Position numbers and translations under genes: made by a program
Notes under the pieces: model-generated
The model's input: the letters and a program-made list of their open reading frames with translations, nothing else
Told to the model about the DNA's origin: nothing
The model's database searches: none
NCBI GenBank assembly: GCA_965205685.1
Contig: OZ242174.1
Location: 434,001-498,000 of the forward strand
Direction of reading: 5' to 3'
Length of the DNA stretch: 64,000 bases
Source of the DNA: WTFY01 sp965205685
GTDB taxonomy: Bacteria; Pseudomonadota; Gammaproteobacteria; UBA4575
Shown here: piece by piece, positions 52,701 to 61,012 of the stretch
Position numbering within the stretch: the first letter of the stretch is position 1
How the letters are laid out: each line of letters opens with the position of its first letter

Positions 52701-52972
52701 TCATCGAGGGTGCAAAGGGGCGCTTTCGTCCTATCTTGCTGACTTCCGTGACCACCTTCCTTGGCTTCACGCCACTCATTCTCGAACGTGCAATCCAGGC
52801 GCAGTTCCTGGTTCCGTTTGCCGCATCCCTGGGTTTCGGGATCCTCATCACCACAGCCATCTTGATGATGCTCGTGCCCGCCCTGATGGCGATGCACCTG
52901 CACAGAAGTATCCGACGAAGTGAAACAGATGCGGACCTCGCCTCGACCGCGGCAGTCAATCCTGCAGACTGA
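49748..52972 (+). CDS. RND efflux pump inner-membrane transporter
   Basis: A 1074-residue proton-driven transporter of the RND family with two groups of membrane helices. The central proton-relay aspartates are in AIGIVVDDAIVVAEH, and the second half has FGLSGVVVNDSLVMIDFIDQ and TSVTTFLGFTPLILER. The periplasmic porter domain resembles AcrB/multidrug pumps more than metal pumps, since the typical heavy-metal motifs are absent. It ends 225 bp before the Rieske gene, so a link to the oxygenase-P450 cluster is possible but not demonstrated. Confidence 0.92.
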   Translation: MSRKGSQLGEPGGPIAYMASNSVAANLFMFAILAAGLVALTGLERESWPTVPFNTVEVSMAYPGATPEEVEESIVVKIEEQVNSLDDVKRVKSVAAPGMASVRVELKAGTDMGRMLDEIKTAVGRIQSFPAAAERAEFMEMSNHQSVIRLLVYGAISERSLKELAYQIEDELTSLPAVSSVETSGVRDYEISIEVPKARLRALGITLADIANTIRHGSLDLSAGSIETRDAEVRVRTLGQRYVQQDFEEIVVLSRNDGTVVRLGDIATVHDGFQDSDLIIRHQNQPAAFVEIYRAEGEQVMDVATAVQQHVANVIIPSLPDGVGITIWNDDSLTYQERVNLLLKNGTLGLLLVLVALALFLEIRLAVWVAAGLAVAGIGALAVMLAVDIAINTISLFAFVLAIGIVVDDAIVVAEHIHYERRRGTPGVVAAIRGTRRIKVPLTFAVLTSVAAFTPLFFIPGGIGQVWKALPVIIIAMLLISLVESLLILPNHLSHLHGPEWVPKGSVDRFFARVQGTVDELLNRFVKGPLDRGLHFATAQPIVTLAGAIGLLIFSISLIPAGIVATSFADVVEGDFVTATLEMPDGTTAQRTYEVAQELEAAGYQVIERISAERPEGAPSLLSGVNVTVGQGPRVEGGGLAPKLSLNPEPNIATIEFKLLSAQQREISTGAIAQAWRDEVGILPYVRGVAFSGKVFDLGNPIEVVLSHPEPQRLNQIAESVVHGLREVEGVFDVRSDHTPGVREIQLELRPEARTLGLTLEEMAQQARSAFFGAEALRVQRGREEVRVYVRLPADERNAITDVEGYLIHTPDGAEVPLSQVAELKSGISPPAVRRKDGQRVITVTADVDQTVITGGEANAILADSILAELKAMYPGLAYTFGGEQQEQIDSLDSLIRGFAIAMLMIFALLAIPLGSYTKPFIIMAVIPFGLIGAIWGHLALGIAMSAASFMGIFGLSGVVVNDSLVMIDFIDQKLDEGVPARTAIIEGAKGRFRPILLTSVTTFLGFTPLILERAIQAQFLVPFAASLGFGILITTAILMMLVPALMAMHLHRSIRRSETDADLASTAAVNPAD

Positions 52973-53197
52973 ACACCGCAACATAGCCCGCTCTGGCCCC
53001 CCGGTGCATGCTCTATGCGCACGCATATTCTTTAGATATCAAACGGTTGCGTCACGCAAGATGATGGGTGGATGACGCCGGGATGCCTGAAATATCACTG
53101 GCACACCGTATATTTGCAGGCTCGGGCCATGGTATTTTATACGGGTTCCCGGCCTATGCTGAGAACCGCATCGATCCATACAGAATTCGGGTGAACA

Positions 53198-54268
53198 ATG
53201 CAGGCTAGCCAAGTCGAAAGTGACGTCTCCTTGCTGGATCCCTTTCCCGAGGGCTGGTATTTCATCGCCAGCCGTCAGTCCATCCTCAAGGAGAAGCTGA
53301 TTCAGAAGACCTGGATGGGAAAGGAGATCGTCGTTTGGAGCGACCGGGACGGGTGCATTTGCGTGGCCGAATCCGTGTGTCCGCATATGGGTTCTGCACT
53401 GGGCCCCGCAGCGGGTGGGCAGGTGCGTAACGGCTGCATCGTCTGCCCGTTTCACGGGTTCGAGTACGACGTTACCGGTCAGTGTGTAGCCACCCCGTTT
53501 GCCCCACCGCCCAAATTCGCCAAGCTCAGGGTATTCGAGACACGGGAGCTCCTCGGTCTTGTTTTTGCCTGGTGGGGGAGCAATGGAAGGCCTTCTCAAT
53601 GGAGCCTTCCCGAAGATCCTCCGACCGGGGCCGACTGGGGGGAGCTGGAATTTCGAACCCTGCAGTTTCCCGGCCACCCCCAGGAGACCACCGAGAATTC
53701 CGTCGACATGGCCCACCTGCGTTATGTACATGGCTACAGCAATGTGTGCCGGACGGCATCCGTGTCCGTGCAGGGCGCGCATCTGGAAAGCTGCTTTGAT
53801 TTCAGGCGAACCCAGTCCATTGCAGGAATCTTTAAGTTTGACTTCGATGTTTCCGCCGTCGCCCACGTCTTCGGGGTGGGGTATTCGTTCGTAGAGATTC
53901 GTGAGCACACCTTGGGCATGGACTCGAGGTTGTGGGTGCTCGCAACACCGATGGATGGCAAGCTTATCGAGCTGGTTCTGGTAGGGCAGTTGCGCGAGCT
54001 GCGCAAGCCAAAACGGCCCATCATTGGCATGCGTTTCATGCCGGTGGGCCTGCGTAGCCGGCTCATGGCGAAAATACTTGCCTCGGTGCAAAAGCGCGAC
54101 GTTCTGCAAGATGTCACGGTCTGGAGCCGGAAACGGTATCGGCCCAATCCGCGGTTGTGTCGCTCGGATGGCGAGGTCGCAGTGTATCGGCGCTATTGCG
54201 AGCAGTTCTATCCGGACCGCGAGGGCAGTGGCGATGGCCTGTACGAACTGCAGTCTATCCAGTCATAA
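53198..54268 (+). CDS. Rieske non-heme iron oxygenase
   Basis: A 356-residue oxygenase alpha subunit. The Rieske [2Fe-2S] ligands are Cys61 and His63 (CPHMG) and Cys83 and His86 (CPFHG). The mononuclear iron site is visible as NSVDMAHLRYVHG, with Asp170 bridging and ligands His173 and His178. The sequence resembles the KshA/DAF-36/Neverland-like group that modifies steroids and related polycyclic lipids, including FAWWGSNGRPS and GHPQETTENSVD around the iron site. It ends 60 bp before the convergent GPP34-P450 gene. No dedicated reductase gene is adjacent. Confidence 0.9.
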   Translation: MQASQVESDVSLLDPFPEGWYFIASRQSILKEKLIQKTWMGKEIVVWSDRDGCICVAESVCPHMGSALGPAAGGQVRNGCIVCPFHGFEYDVTGQCVATPFAPPPKFAKLRVFETRELLGLVFAWWGSNGRPSQWSLPEDPPTGADWGELEFRTLQFPGHPQETTENSVDMAHLRYVHGYSNVCRTASVSVQGAHLESCFDFRRTQSIAGIFKFDFDVSAVAHVFGVGYSFVEIREHTLGMDSRLWVLATPMDGKLIELVLVGQLRELRKPKRPIIGMRFMPVGLRSRLMAKILASVQKRDVLQDVTVWSRKRYRPNPRLCRSDGEVAVYRRYCEQFYPDREGSGDGLYELQSIQS

Positions 54269-54328
54269 CGATCCCAAAGACGCCGGTTGTACAAACGGGT
54301 GAGCCCCCTGTGGGACTCGCCGCCATCT

Positions 54329-56443
54329 TCAATGGAGGCTTATGGGGTTCCTGGCTTCGGCAACGTGAAATTTCATTTTCTTGTTCGGTGCCGAGGTCGG
54401 AAAGGGATTGATGCGCAGCGTGTAGTCGTCGGGCTTCAGTTCCAGTCTGAAGTGATGGACGATGAGCAGGAGATTGACCATCATCTGCAAATTGACCCAG
54501 CGATGTCCCAGACAGGCATGCGTGCCCAGCCCGTAGGGCGCATAGGCACATGGGGTCAGGTGTTCTTGGCGCTCTTTATTGTAGCGCTCGATGTCGAACT
54601 TCATCGGATCCCTGAACACGTCCTCCATGTAGTGCGTGGCGGTCTGGCATACCAGCAGGCGGGTTCTGGAAGGCACCTCGTATTCATCGATGATGCAGTT
54701 ATTCATCGCGGTTCGCAGCTGCCAGGGGATCACAGGAAACATGCGTTCGGTTTCGAGAAATACCCGGTGGGTGACATCGATATTTGACGGATCAAAATCC
54801 TTGGCATCCGGTTCTCTTCCATTGCCAAACAACGCATCCGCTTCCTGGCGTACCTTGTCGTACAAATCGGGATGACTCATCATGCAGTACAGCGCGAAAG
54901 CCAGTCCGCTGCCGAGATAGATGCTGGCGACCATCGAAGCTACAAACGGAAATATGATGTCCGTTTCGGGCAGGAATTGCGGGTCGCTTCTATGAAGTTC
55001 AAGAACGGCATCGGCAAGGTCTGGATGTTGCCCCTCCCGTTGTGCCGGCGTATGCGTGGCGTGTATGGATTCGACAAGCTTTCGAACCGCCTTCTTGGCT
55101 CGATTCATGCGTGGTGTGTGCAGCAGGACTTTCGGCGTCATTCCGGACACATGGGCGTTTAGCGCACGATGCTCATAGGCCAGAAGGTCGTCAACATAGT
55201 CGGCACAGTCTACACTGATCATGAGGTGGGAAATCTGGCTGCTGACATGGTTCTGGCAGGTTTTGGCCGCACCCAGCAAAGTGCCCGGCTGCCATCGGCT
55301 GAGGGATTTCCTGCACAGGTGAATAAGCTCTGGGAGTTTTTGGGCAAGATTGGCCCTTGAATACACATAGCGCAAGGATTTTCTCAATCGGTAGTGTTCC
55401 GCCCCATCCATGCCCGGCAATGTGCGCGATGCGCCAAATTCGCCTTCCAGATTCCTGATGTAGTCTTTCGAGCGAAGATAAAACCTTCCCTTTTTTTGAA
55501 CCCACTGGTTGGTATTCAGGCCGATCAGCAGGAGCAATTTCTGTCCCCCCATCTTCATTGGCGCTTCAACGACCGGCCCGTACTTGTCATGTATCTGGCA
55601 GATTGCCCTGGGTATGAAGCCTTTGCGGAAATCCGAGTTCCCCAGAATGTCAGATACCTTCATCTTGGGGATGGGCTTGGTCCGGATGCTGTGTTTCGTC
55701 TTCGGCTGGATGGTGCTTAGCTTGACGGCCTTGGAGATCGACTGGCCGACCAGGTCCATCGAGACAAGTATTTCGATGCGTTCGATTTTCTCCTGGTAGT
55801 CTTCCTCGCTGAGAATGAGTTTGAACCCCCCACACGTATGCATGAGGCAGATGAGGATGACATCGCGGGGATCCGGTATGACGTCGTTCAGGATGACGTT
55901 CAGGATTCTTGACTTGGCCTCCTCCCTGGATGTGCCATCGACCTTCGGGTAGGTCTTGGTACGGGAAACGGACCGCGATAATGTCCAGAACCCGCCCGAT
56001 TCATGTTCCAGGATCCCCTTTTCAACCAAGCGGTCCAGTGCGATCTCGACGATATCTTCGGAAAGCGGGGTATTTTTTTCTATCCAGTACTGGGTGCCGA
56101 AGGTATCTTTCGATTCGCTGATCTCCTTCAATATGGGATCGAGCATGGGGTCGCCGGTCGGGTTGGCATCGATCAAATACAAGGAGTCCAGATCGGTGTC
56201 AATCCGAAATTCCAAGGCGAGGTCGGCGATTACCGCCCCCGCGATGACGCATGAGAAATCCCAGCCCGGCACCATTTCCAGGTAGCCACTTTGCTCATCG
56301 AGCATCAAAAGGAGCAATTCTTCAATTAGTCGCACGGTTTTTCTTTCTGGCAGAAGGGTCAAAATGCGATCAGCTATTGACTGATAGCTATACAGGCTTA
56401 TAAATATACTGCATCTTGGTGAACCGCGGGCTATTATTTGCAC
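54329..56443 (-). CDS. GPP34 domain-cytochrome P450 fusion protein A
   Basis: A 704-residue fusion. Residues about 36-240 form a GPP34 (Golgi phosphoprotein 3-like) domain: EELLLLMLDEQSGYL, FSCVIAGAVIADLALEFRI, NPTGDPMLDPIL and an ALDRLVEKGIL segment. The P450 part follows. It has ETER for the ExxR motif and YAPYGLGTHACLGHRW as the heme loop with Cys644 (Phe to Tyr change). The I-helix region, SMVASIYLGSGLAFALY, lacks the classical acid-alcohol pair. Start: GTG at 56443 with GAGGGAG, or GTG 56335 by alignment with the paralogue. GPP34 domains bind anionic lipids, so it may tether a P450 to the membrane. It is divergent from the paralogue B. Confidence 0.85.
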   Translation of the reverse strand: MQIIARGSPRCSIFISLYSYQSIADRILTLLPERKTVRLIEELLLLMLDEQSGYLEMVPGWDFSCVIAGAVIADLALEFRIDTDLDSLYLIDANPTGDPMLDPILKEISESKDTFGTQYWIEKNTPLSEDIVEIALDRLVEKGILEHESGGFWTLSRSVSRTKTYPKVDGTSREEAKSRILNVILNDVIPDPRDVILICLMHTCGGFKLILSEEDYQEKIERIEILVSMDLVGQSISKAVKLSTIQPKTKHSIRTKPIPKMKVSDILGNSDFRKGFIPRAICQIHDKYGPVVEAPMKMGGQKLLLLIGLNTNQWVQKKGRFYLRSKDYIRNLEGEFGASRTLPGMDGAEHYRLRKSLRYVYSRANLAQKLPELIHLCRKSLSRWQPGTLLGAAKTCQNHVSSQISHLMISVDCADYVDDLLAYEHRALNAHVSGMTPKVLLHTPRMNRAKKAVRKLVESIHATHTPAQREGQHPDLADAVLELHRSDPQFLPETDIIFPFVASMVASIYLGSGLAFALYCMMSHPDLYDKVRQEADALFGNGREPDAKDFDPSNIDVTHRVFLETERMFPVIPWQLRTAMNNCIIDEYEVPSRTRLLVCQTATHYMEDVFRDPMKFDIERYNKERQEHLTPCAYAPYGLGTHACLGHRWVNLQMMVNLLLIVHHFRLELKPDDYTLRINPFPTSAPNKKMKFHVAEARNPISLH

Positions 56444-56552
56444 GGAACTCCCTCTTCAAAATGGGTGGAGGCACCTGCTGCCGCTTCGCTCTTTAGTGAT
56501 GAAACTGAAATGCAAGTAGTCTTGTCTGAGTCCCCCAAGGGAAGCGTGTGAC
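56444..56552. promoter_or_regulatory. Divergent promoter region of the GPP34-P450 pair
   Basis: A 109-bp spacer between the starts of the two fusion genes, which both depend on it for transcription. I cannot identify a clear consensus promoter. If protein A starts at the downstream GTG (56335), the spacer grows to 217 bp. Confidence 0.45.
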
Positions 56553-58553
56553 ATGCGATTTGCTGAAGAAGTACTTTTGCTGTTGCTTAGCGAAGAGACG
56601 GGCTACTTCATTCCCATTCCAGAGTGGAAAATGTCATGCGTGCTGGCCGGCAGCGTCCTGATCGACCTTTCATTCGAGAACCGGATTGACTCGGATCTAG
56701 ATACACTTACCCTGCTTGATTCGACACCTGTCGGAGATCCTCTGCTAGATCCCACGTTGGAGGAAATCGCCGAGGACGAACAGGTACATTCCCCTCAATA
56801 CTGGGTCGAGCGCATTGCAAAGCGCTCGGACGAGATCAGCAACATGACACTCGATCGCCTGGCAAAGATGGGCATACTCAATGTCGACGAAGGTGGATTC
56901 TGGTCCCTGTCCGGAAAGGTCGCCCGCACAAGGCGCTACCCGACAGCCGACGGCAAAACCAGCGAAGAAATCAAGAGCAGGATCATGCGGGCACTGCTCG
57001 ATGACGAGATCCCGGACCCCCGCGACTTTGCCATCATTGGCTTGATGAACAGCTGCGACGGGCTGCGTGCCCTGCTTGATCCCGAGGAATTCGAGTTTGC
57101 CGAGAAGCGAATCGAACTCTATAGTCGGCTGGACCTGATCGGCCGGACCATCGCGTCAGCCGTAAGCAGTTCCTACCGTCCCCCGGCAAGTATACGTTCC
57201 GTACAGCGCCCGCCGTTGCCGGTCATCGGGCTGTACAGCATGTTTTCATCAAAAACGTTCCGTTCTGGCAACCTGCCGAAGTTCATGGCGGAAAAAGCCA
57301 AGGAGCTGGGACCGGTTTTCAGGATCAAGGCCGGTGGCCGCGACATGGTCGTGTTTGCCGGTGCAGAGCTGAATCGCTGGGTCGGGCACAAGGGTCGCCT
57401 TTATCTTCGCACCCAGGATTATATCGGGGGTTTCCAAAGGGAGTGGGGCACAGCGCGGTCCATTGCCAGCATGGACGGGGCGGATCACTTCCGTATGCGC
57501 AAAGCTGTGCAGGCGGGCAATTCCCGGGCCGTGGTTGAGGACCGGCTGGATGAAGTGCTGGCCATGGGAAGGCGAACGTTTGCAAACTGGGGAACCGGGA
57601 ACATTATCCCGGGTGAGATGGCATGCCAGCGCCTGATCGGTGAACAGATTGCCCAACTCAGTGTTAGCATCGATCCCGGCGACATCCTGGATGTCCTTCT
57701 GGCATTTGAATACCGGGCACTGCTCGTGCACGTGTTCCGGATTTTGCCCCGTTTCACCTTGCGTACCCCTGCCATGAAGCGAGCCCATGCGCGCGTTCTG
57801 GAACTGTATGCACAAATCCATGCCTCGCACACACCTGCCCAGCGGGCGGGCAAGCGCCGGGATCTGGTGGATGACCTGATGGAGCTGCATCAGGGGGATC
57901 CTCAATTCCTGCCAGAAACGGACCTGGGCTTTGCGTTCATTGCCCCAATCATTGCCGGGCACTACCTGGGGAGTGCGATGGCTTTCGCAATGTATGAGAT
58001 GCTGGCCAATCCGGATGTGCTGGCCCAGCTTGCGGATGAAGCCGATGCGCTATTTGCCGACGGGGACCCGGTTAGCGAAAAACTCAACCCGCAGGCGATT
58101 GATGTTGCGCGCCGGTTTGTAATGGAGGTACTGCGTTTGCACGTGGTGATCCCTATGCACTTGCGTACTGCCATGAATGCGTTCGTGGTCAAGGACATGG
58201 AAATACCGGCCTACAGCACGATATTGATTTCCTTTCCCTCAGTTCATTTTGATGAGAAATACTTCAAGGACCCGGAGACCTTTGACATTGAAAGGTACGC
58301 GCCTCCAAGGAACGAGCACAAGCAATCCGCGGGTGTTTACGTGCCTTTCGGTGTGGGCACGCACATGTGTGGAGGTTCACGCTGGACCGAATTGCAAATG
58401 GCCATCAATGTACTGTTGGTCGCGCGCCATCTGGAAATGGAGATGGTGCCGGCAGATTACAAACTCAAGATCAATCCGCTGCCCAAGCTCAGCCCGAACA
58501 GAAAGTTCAGATTCAGGGTGGTACGACACCGGCATCCAATCGATACTGTCTAG
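56553..58553 (+). CDS. GPP34 domain-cytochrome P450 fusion protein B
   Basis: A 666-residue paralogue of protein A, divergent from it by 109 bp. The GPP34 part begins at the N-terminus (RFAEEVLLLLLSEETGYF, CVLAGSVLIDLSFENRI, STPVGDPLLDPTL, RDFAIIGLMNSCDGL). The P450 has EVLR (ExxR), heme loop PFGVGTHMCGG with Cys606, and an I-helix IIAGHYLGSAMAF resembling the AGHHTSS pattern of CYP51. There is no membrane helix. Start ATG at 56553. The function cannot be assigned; a hydroxylation or demethylation of a polycyclic lipid would fit with the Rieske gene nearby. Confidence 0.87.
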   Translation: MRFAEEVLLLLLSEETGYFIPIPEWKMSCVLAGSVLIDLSFENRIDSDLDTLTLLDSTPVGDPLLDPTLEEIAEDEQVHSPQYWVERIAKRSDEISNMTLDRLAKMGILNVDEGGFWSLSGKVARTRRYPTADGKTSEEIKSRIMRALLDDEIPDPRDFAIIGLMNSCDGLRALLDPEEFEFAEKRIELYSRLDLIGRTIASAVSSSYRPPASIRSVQRPPLPVIGLYSMFSSKTFRSGNLPKFMAEKAKELGPVFRIKAGGRDMVVFAGAELNRWVGHKGRLYLRTQDYIGGFQREWGTARSIASMDGADHFRMRKAVQAGNSRAVVEDRLDEVLAMGRRTFANWGTGNIIPGEMACQRLIGEQIAQLSVSIDPGDILDVLLAFEYRALLVHVFRILPRFTLRTPAMKRAHARVLELYAQIHASHTPAQRAGKRRDLVDDLMELHQGDPQFLPETDLGFAFIAPIIAGHYLGSAMAFAMYEMLANPDVLAQLADEADALFADGDPVSEKLNPQAIDVARRFVMEVLRLHVVIPMHLRTAMNAFVVKDMEIPAYSTILISFPSVHFDEKYFKDPETFDIERYAPPRNEHKQSAGVYVPFGVGTHMCGGSRWTELQMAINVLLVARHLEMEMVPADYKLKINPLPKLSPNRKFRFRVVRHRHPIDTV

Positions 58554-58977
58554 GCGGTTCAGACAAGCCACAACTTCCCGGGATTTGGCTTTTCGCGATT
58601 CGGGCAACTTTACATGGGTCGATGTCAGGACAGCACCGGCACTGCGGCAGGAATTCCCTGTTCTTAATCCGTACCCTCGGCTCAGCGTCCTGTCTCGCGA
58701 ACATCTTCATACGGGATATTTACTTTAAATCGGACATCTGGCTTCATGCCGCGTTGAGGGAAGTTTTGGCGCGATTGGATGATCCTGCAGACTGATTTTC
58801 TGCAGCAGGCTGCCCCGGCGGCTATTGCCCCGTCTGGGCAAGTATTTCACAATAGCGCCCCCGGAAGCGGGATGACAGGGTCCTGTGGCAAGCAGGACCT
58901 TTTCTATTTGGGACATTGACGATCACAAGAACGGTTTTGATGGACACCTGGCTGCACAGGCCGGCAGGAATCTTCTA
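58554..58977 (+). other. Spacer between GPP34-P450 B and tkt
   Basis: 424 bp containing no convincing gene. A terminator-like hairpin is located at 58879-58903, and the tkt promoter should lie between it and 58977. The frame beginning at 58885 is only an upstream extension of tkt. Confidence 0.4.
58879..58903 (+). terminator. Terminator downstream of GPP34-P450 B
   Basis: GGTCCTG (58879-58885) and CAGGACC (58893-58899) form a 7-bp stem with a 7-nt loop, followed by TTTT (58900-58903). Good shape for a rho-independent terminator before tkt. Confidence 0.65.
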
Positions 58978-60978
58978 ATGGAGAATCGACTGGAACTTGC
59001 CAATGCGATCCGTGCCCTCAGCATGGATGCCGTGCAGTGTGCAAACTCCGGGCATCCCGGCATGCCGATGGGCATGGCCGATATTGCCGAGGTGCTCTGG
59101 AATGACTACCTGAAGCACAATCCGAACGATCCCCAGTGGCCGGACCGTGACCGTTTCGTGCTGTCCAACGGCCACGGTTCCATGTTGCTGTATTCATTAC
59201 TGCACCTGACCGGGTACGAGGTCTCCATGGAAGAGATCCGGAACTTCCGGCAACTGCATTCGAGGACTCCGGGTCATCCGGAGTACGGCGATACCCCAGG
59301 TGTGGAAACCACGACCGGCCCGTTGGGGCAGGGGCTTGCGAATGCGGTCGGCATGGCGCTGGCGGAAAAGGTTCTGGCCGCGACCTTCAACCAGGACGAC
59401 CTGGACATCGTGGACCACTACACCTACGTATTTGCAGGCGATGGCTGTCTCATGGAGGGGATCTCGCACGAAGCGTGCTCCCTTGCAGGCACACTCGGGC
59501 TCGGCAAGCTGATCGTGTTTTACGATGACAACGGCATTTCAATCGACGGCGAGGTTGCGGGCTGGTTTACCGACGACACCCCGAAGCGGTTCCAGTCCTA
59601 TGGATGGCATGTGATTGCAGATGTCGATGGCCACGACAGCACCCAGATCACGAACGCCATTGAGAACGCGAGGGATGCGCTGACCCGTCCCACCCTGATC
59701 TGCTGCAAGACGGTGATCGGCTGGGGGGCACCAAACAAGCAGGGTACCGCAGCCACCCACGGCGCACCGCTGGGCGAAGAGGAGATCGAACAGGCGCGCA
59801 CCCGCATCGGCTGGACGCATCCGCCCTTCCATATCCCCGAGTCCGTGTACGGTCAATGGGATGCCACGGATAAGGGTCGGGCACGGCAGTCCCTGTGGGA
59901 AGAAAAATTTGCACAGTACCAGCATCAGCATCCGCAGCTGGCCGCCCAATTCTCAAGGAGAATGCAGGGGGTCTTGCCGGCGGACTGGGATGCGGAATCG
60001 GAAAAGGTGGTCCAAAAGGCGGTTGCAGAAGAACAGACCGTGGCCACGCGCAAGGCCTCGGAACTCGCACTGGAAGGTTACGCGAGCCTGCTCCCCGAGA
60101 TCATCGGAGGCTCGGCGGACCTGACCGGCTCCAACAATACCTGGTGGTCCGGCTCAGTGGCCGTGAGCGCAGCGCATGCGCCGGGAAACTACATCTATTA
60201 CGGGGTGCGGGAGTTTGGCATGTCGGCGCTCAACACGGGCATTGCCCTGCATGGAGGGTTCATCCCCTACAGCGCCACCTTTCTCGTATTTTCGGAGTAT
60301 GCACGCAATGCCCTGCGCATGGCAGCCCTGATGAGGCAGAGAAACATTTTCGTATACACCCACGATTCAATCGGACTCGGGGAAGACGGCCCGACCCACC
60401 AAGCGGTCGAGCAGCTTGCCACGCTTCGGTACATTCCGAACATGTCGGTATGGCGTACCGCCGATACGGTAGAAACGGCGGTCGCATGGAAATATGCCAT
60501 CGAGCGCGACAGCGGGCCCACCAGCCTGGTTTTTTCACGCCAGAACCTGCCCTTCATACAGCGAAGCCCGGAACAGGTCGACCGGATTGCCAGGGGCGGC
60601 TATGTGCTGCTCGACTGCGATGCAGTCCCGGAGATCATACTGATCGCGACCGGGTCCGAGCTTGGAATCGCGTTGCAGGCTGCAGGAACATTGAGCACTC
60701 AGGGCCGGCAGGTGCGCCTGGTTTCCATGCCGAGTACGGATGTATTTGATGCCCAGGACGAGGCGTACAGGGAATCCGTGTTGCCTGCTGCCGTTCGGAC
60801 CCGCCTGGCCATCGAGGCGGGCGTGCCGGACTACTGGCTGAAGTACGTGGGCCTTGAGGGGGATGCCATTGGAATCTCCACTTTCGGGGCATCCGCGCCC
60901 GGTCAGGCCGTAATGCAGCATTTTGGCTTTACCAGCGATCGTATCGTCGAGCACGCGACGGCAATGCTCGACCGATAG
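58978..60978 (+). CDS. tkt: Transketolase
   Basis: Thiamine-diphosphate enzyme of the pentose phosphate and Calvin cycles. The ATG at 58978 gives 666 residues, the family's usual size, starting MENRLELANAIRALSMDAVQ. Family motifs are SGHPGMPMGMAD, the ThDP-binding region FAGDGCLMEGISHEA, and IGLGEDGPTHQAVEQLATLR. A further upstream in-frame start at 58885 lacks support. First of a tkt-gap-pgk-pyk run; gap starts 34 bp after it. Confidence 0.96.
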   Translation: MENRLELANAIRALSMDAVQCANSGHPGMPMGMADIAEVLWNDYLKHNPNDPQWPDRDRFVLSNGHGSMLLYSLLHLTGYEVSMEEIRNFRQLHSRTPGHPEYGDTPGVETTTGPLGQGLANAVGMALAEKVLAATFNQDDLDIVDHYTYVFAGDGCLMEGISHEACSLAGTLGLGKLIVFYDDNGISIDGEVAGWFTDDTPKRFQSYGWHVIADVDGHDSTQITNAIENARDALTRPTLICCKTVIGWGAPNKQGTAATHGAPLGEEEIEQARTRIGWTHPPFHIPESVYGQWDATDKGRARQSLWEEKFAQYQHQHPQLAAQFSRRMQGVLPADWDAESEKVVQKAVAEEQTVATRKASELALEGYASLLPEIIGGSADLTGSNNTWWSGSVAVSAAHAPGNYIYYGVREFGMSALNTGIALHGGFIPYSATFLVFSEYARNALRMAALMRQRNIFVYTHDSIGLGEDGPTHQAVEQLATLRYIPNMSVWRTADTVETAVAWKYAIERDSGPTSLVFSRQNLPFIQRSPEQVDRIARGGYVLLDCDAVPEIILIATGSELGIALQAAGTLSTQGRQVRLVSMPSTDVFDAQDEAYRESVLPAAVRTRLAIEAGVPDYWLKYVGLEGDAIGISTFGASAPGQAVMQHFGFTSDRIVEHATAMLDR

Positions 60979-61012
60979 ATGCTTTGTTTTCGAGATAAGT
61001 ACGGAGAAAGTG

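Noticed and set aside
53198..58553. Complete sterol or hopanoid biosynthesis cluster
   Set aside because: Only tailoring-type oxygenases are present; there is no squalene epoxidase, cyclase or hpn-type gene, so naming a sterol pathway would be unsupported.
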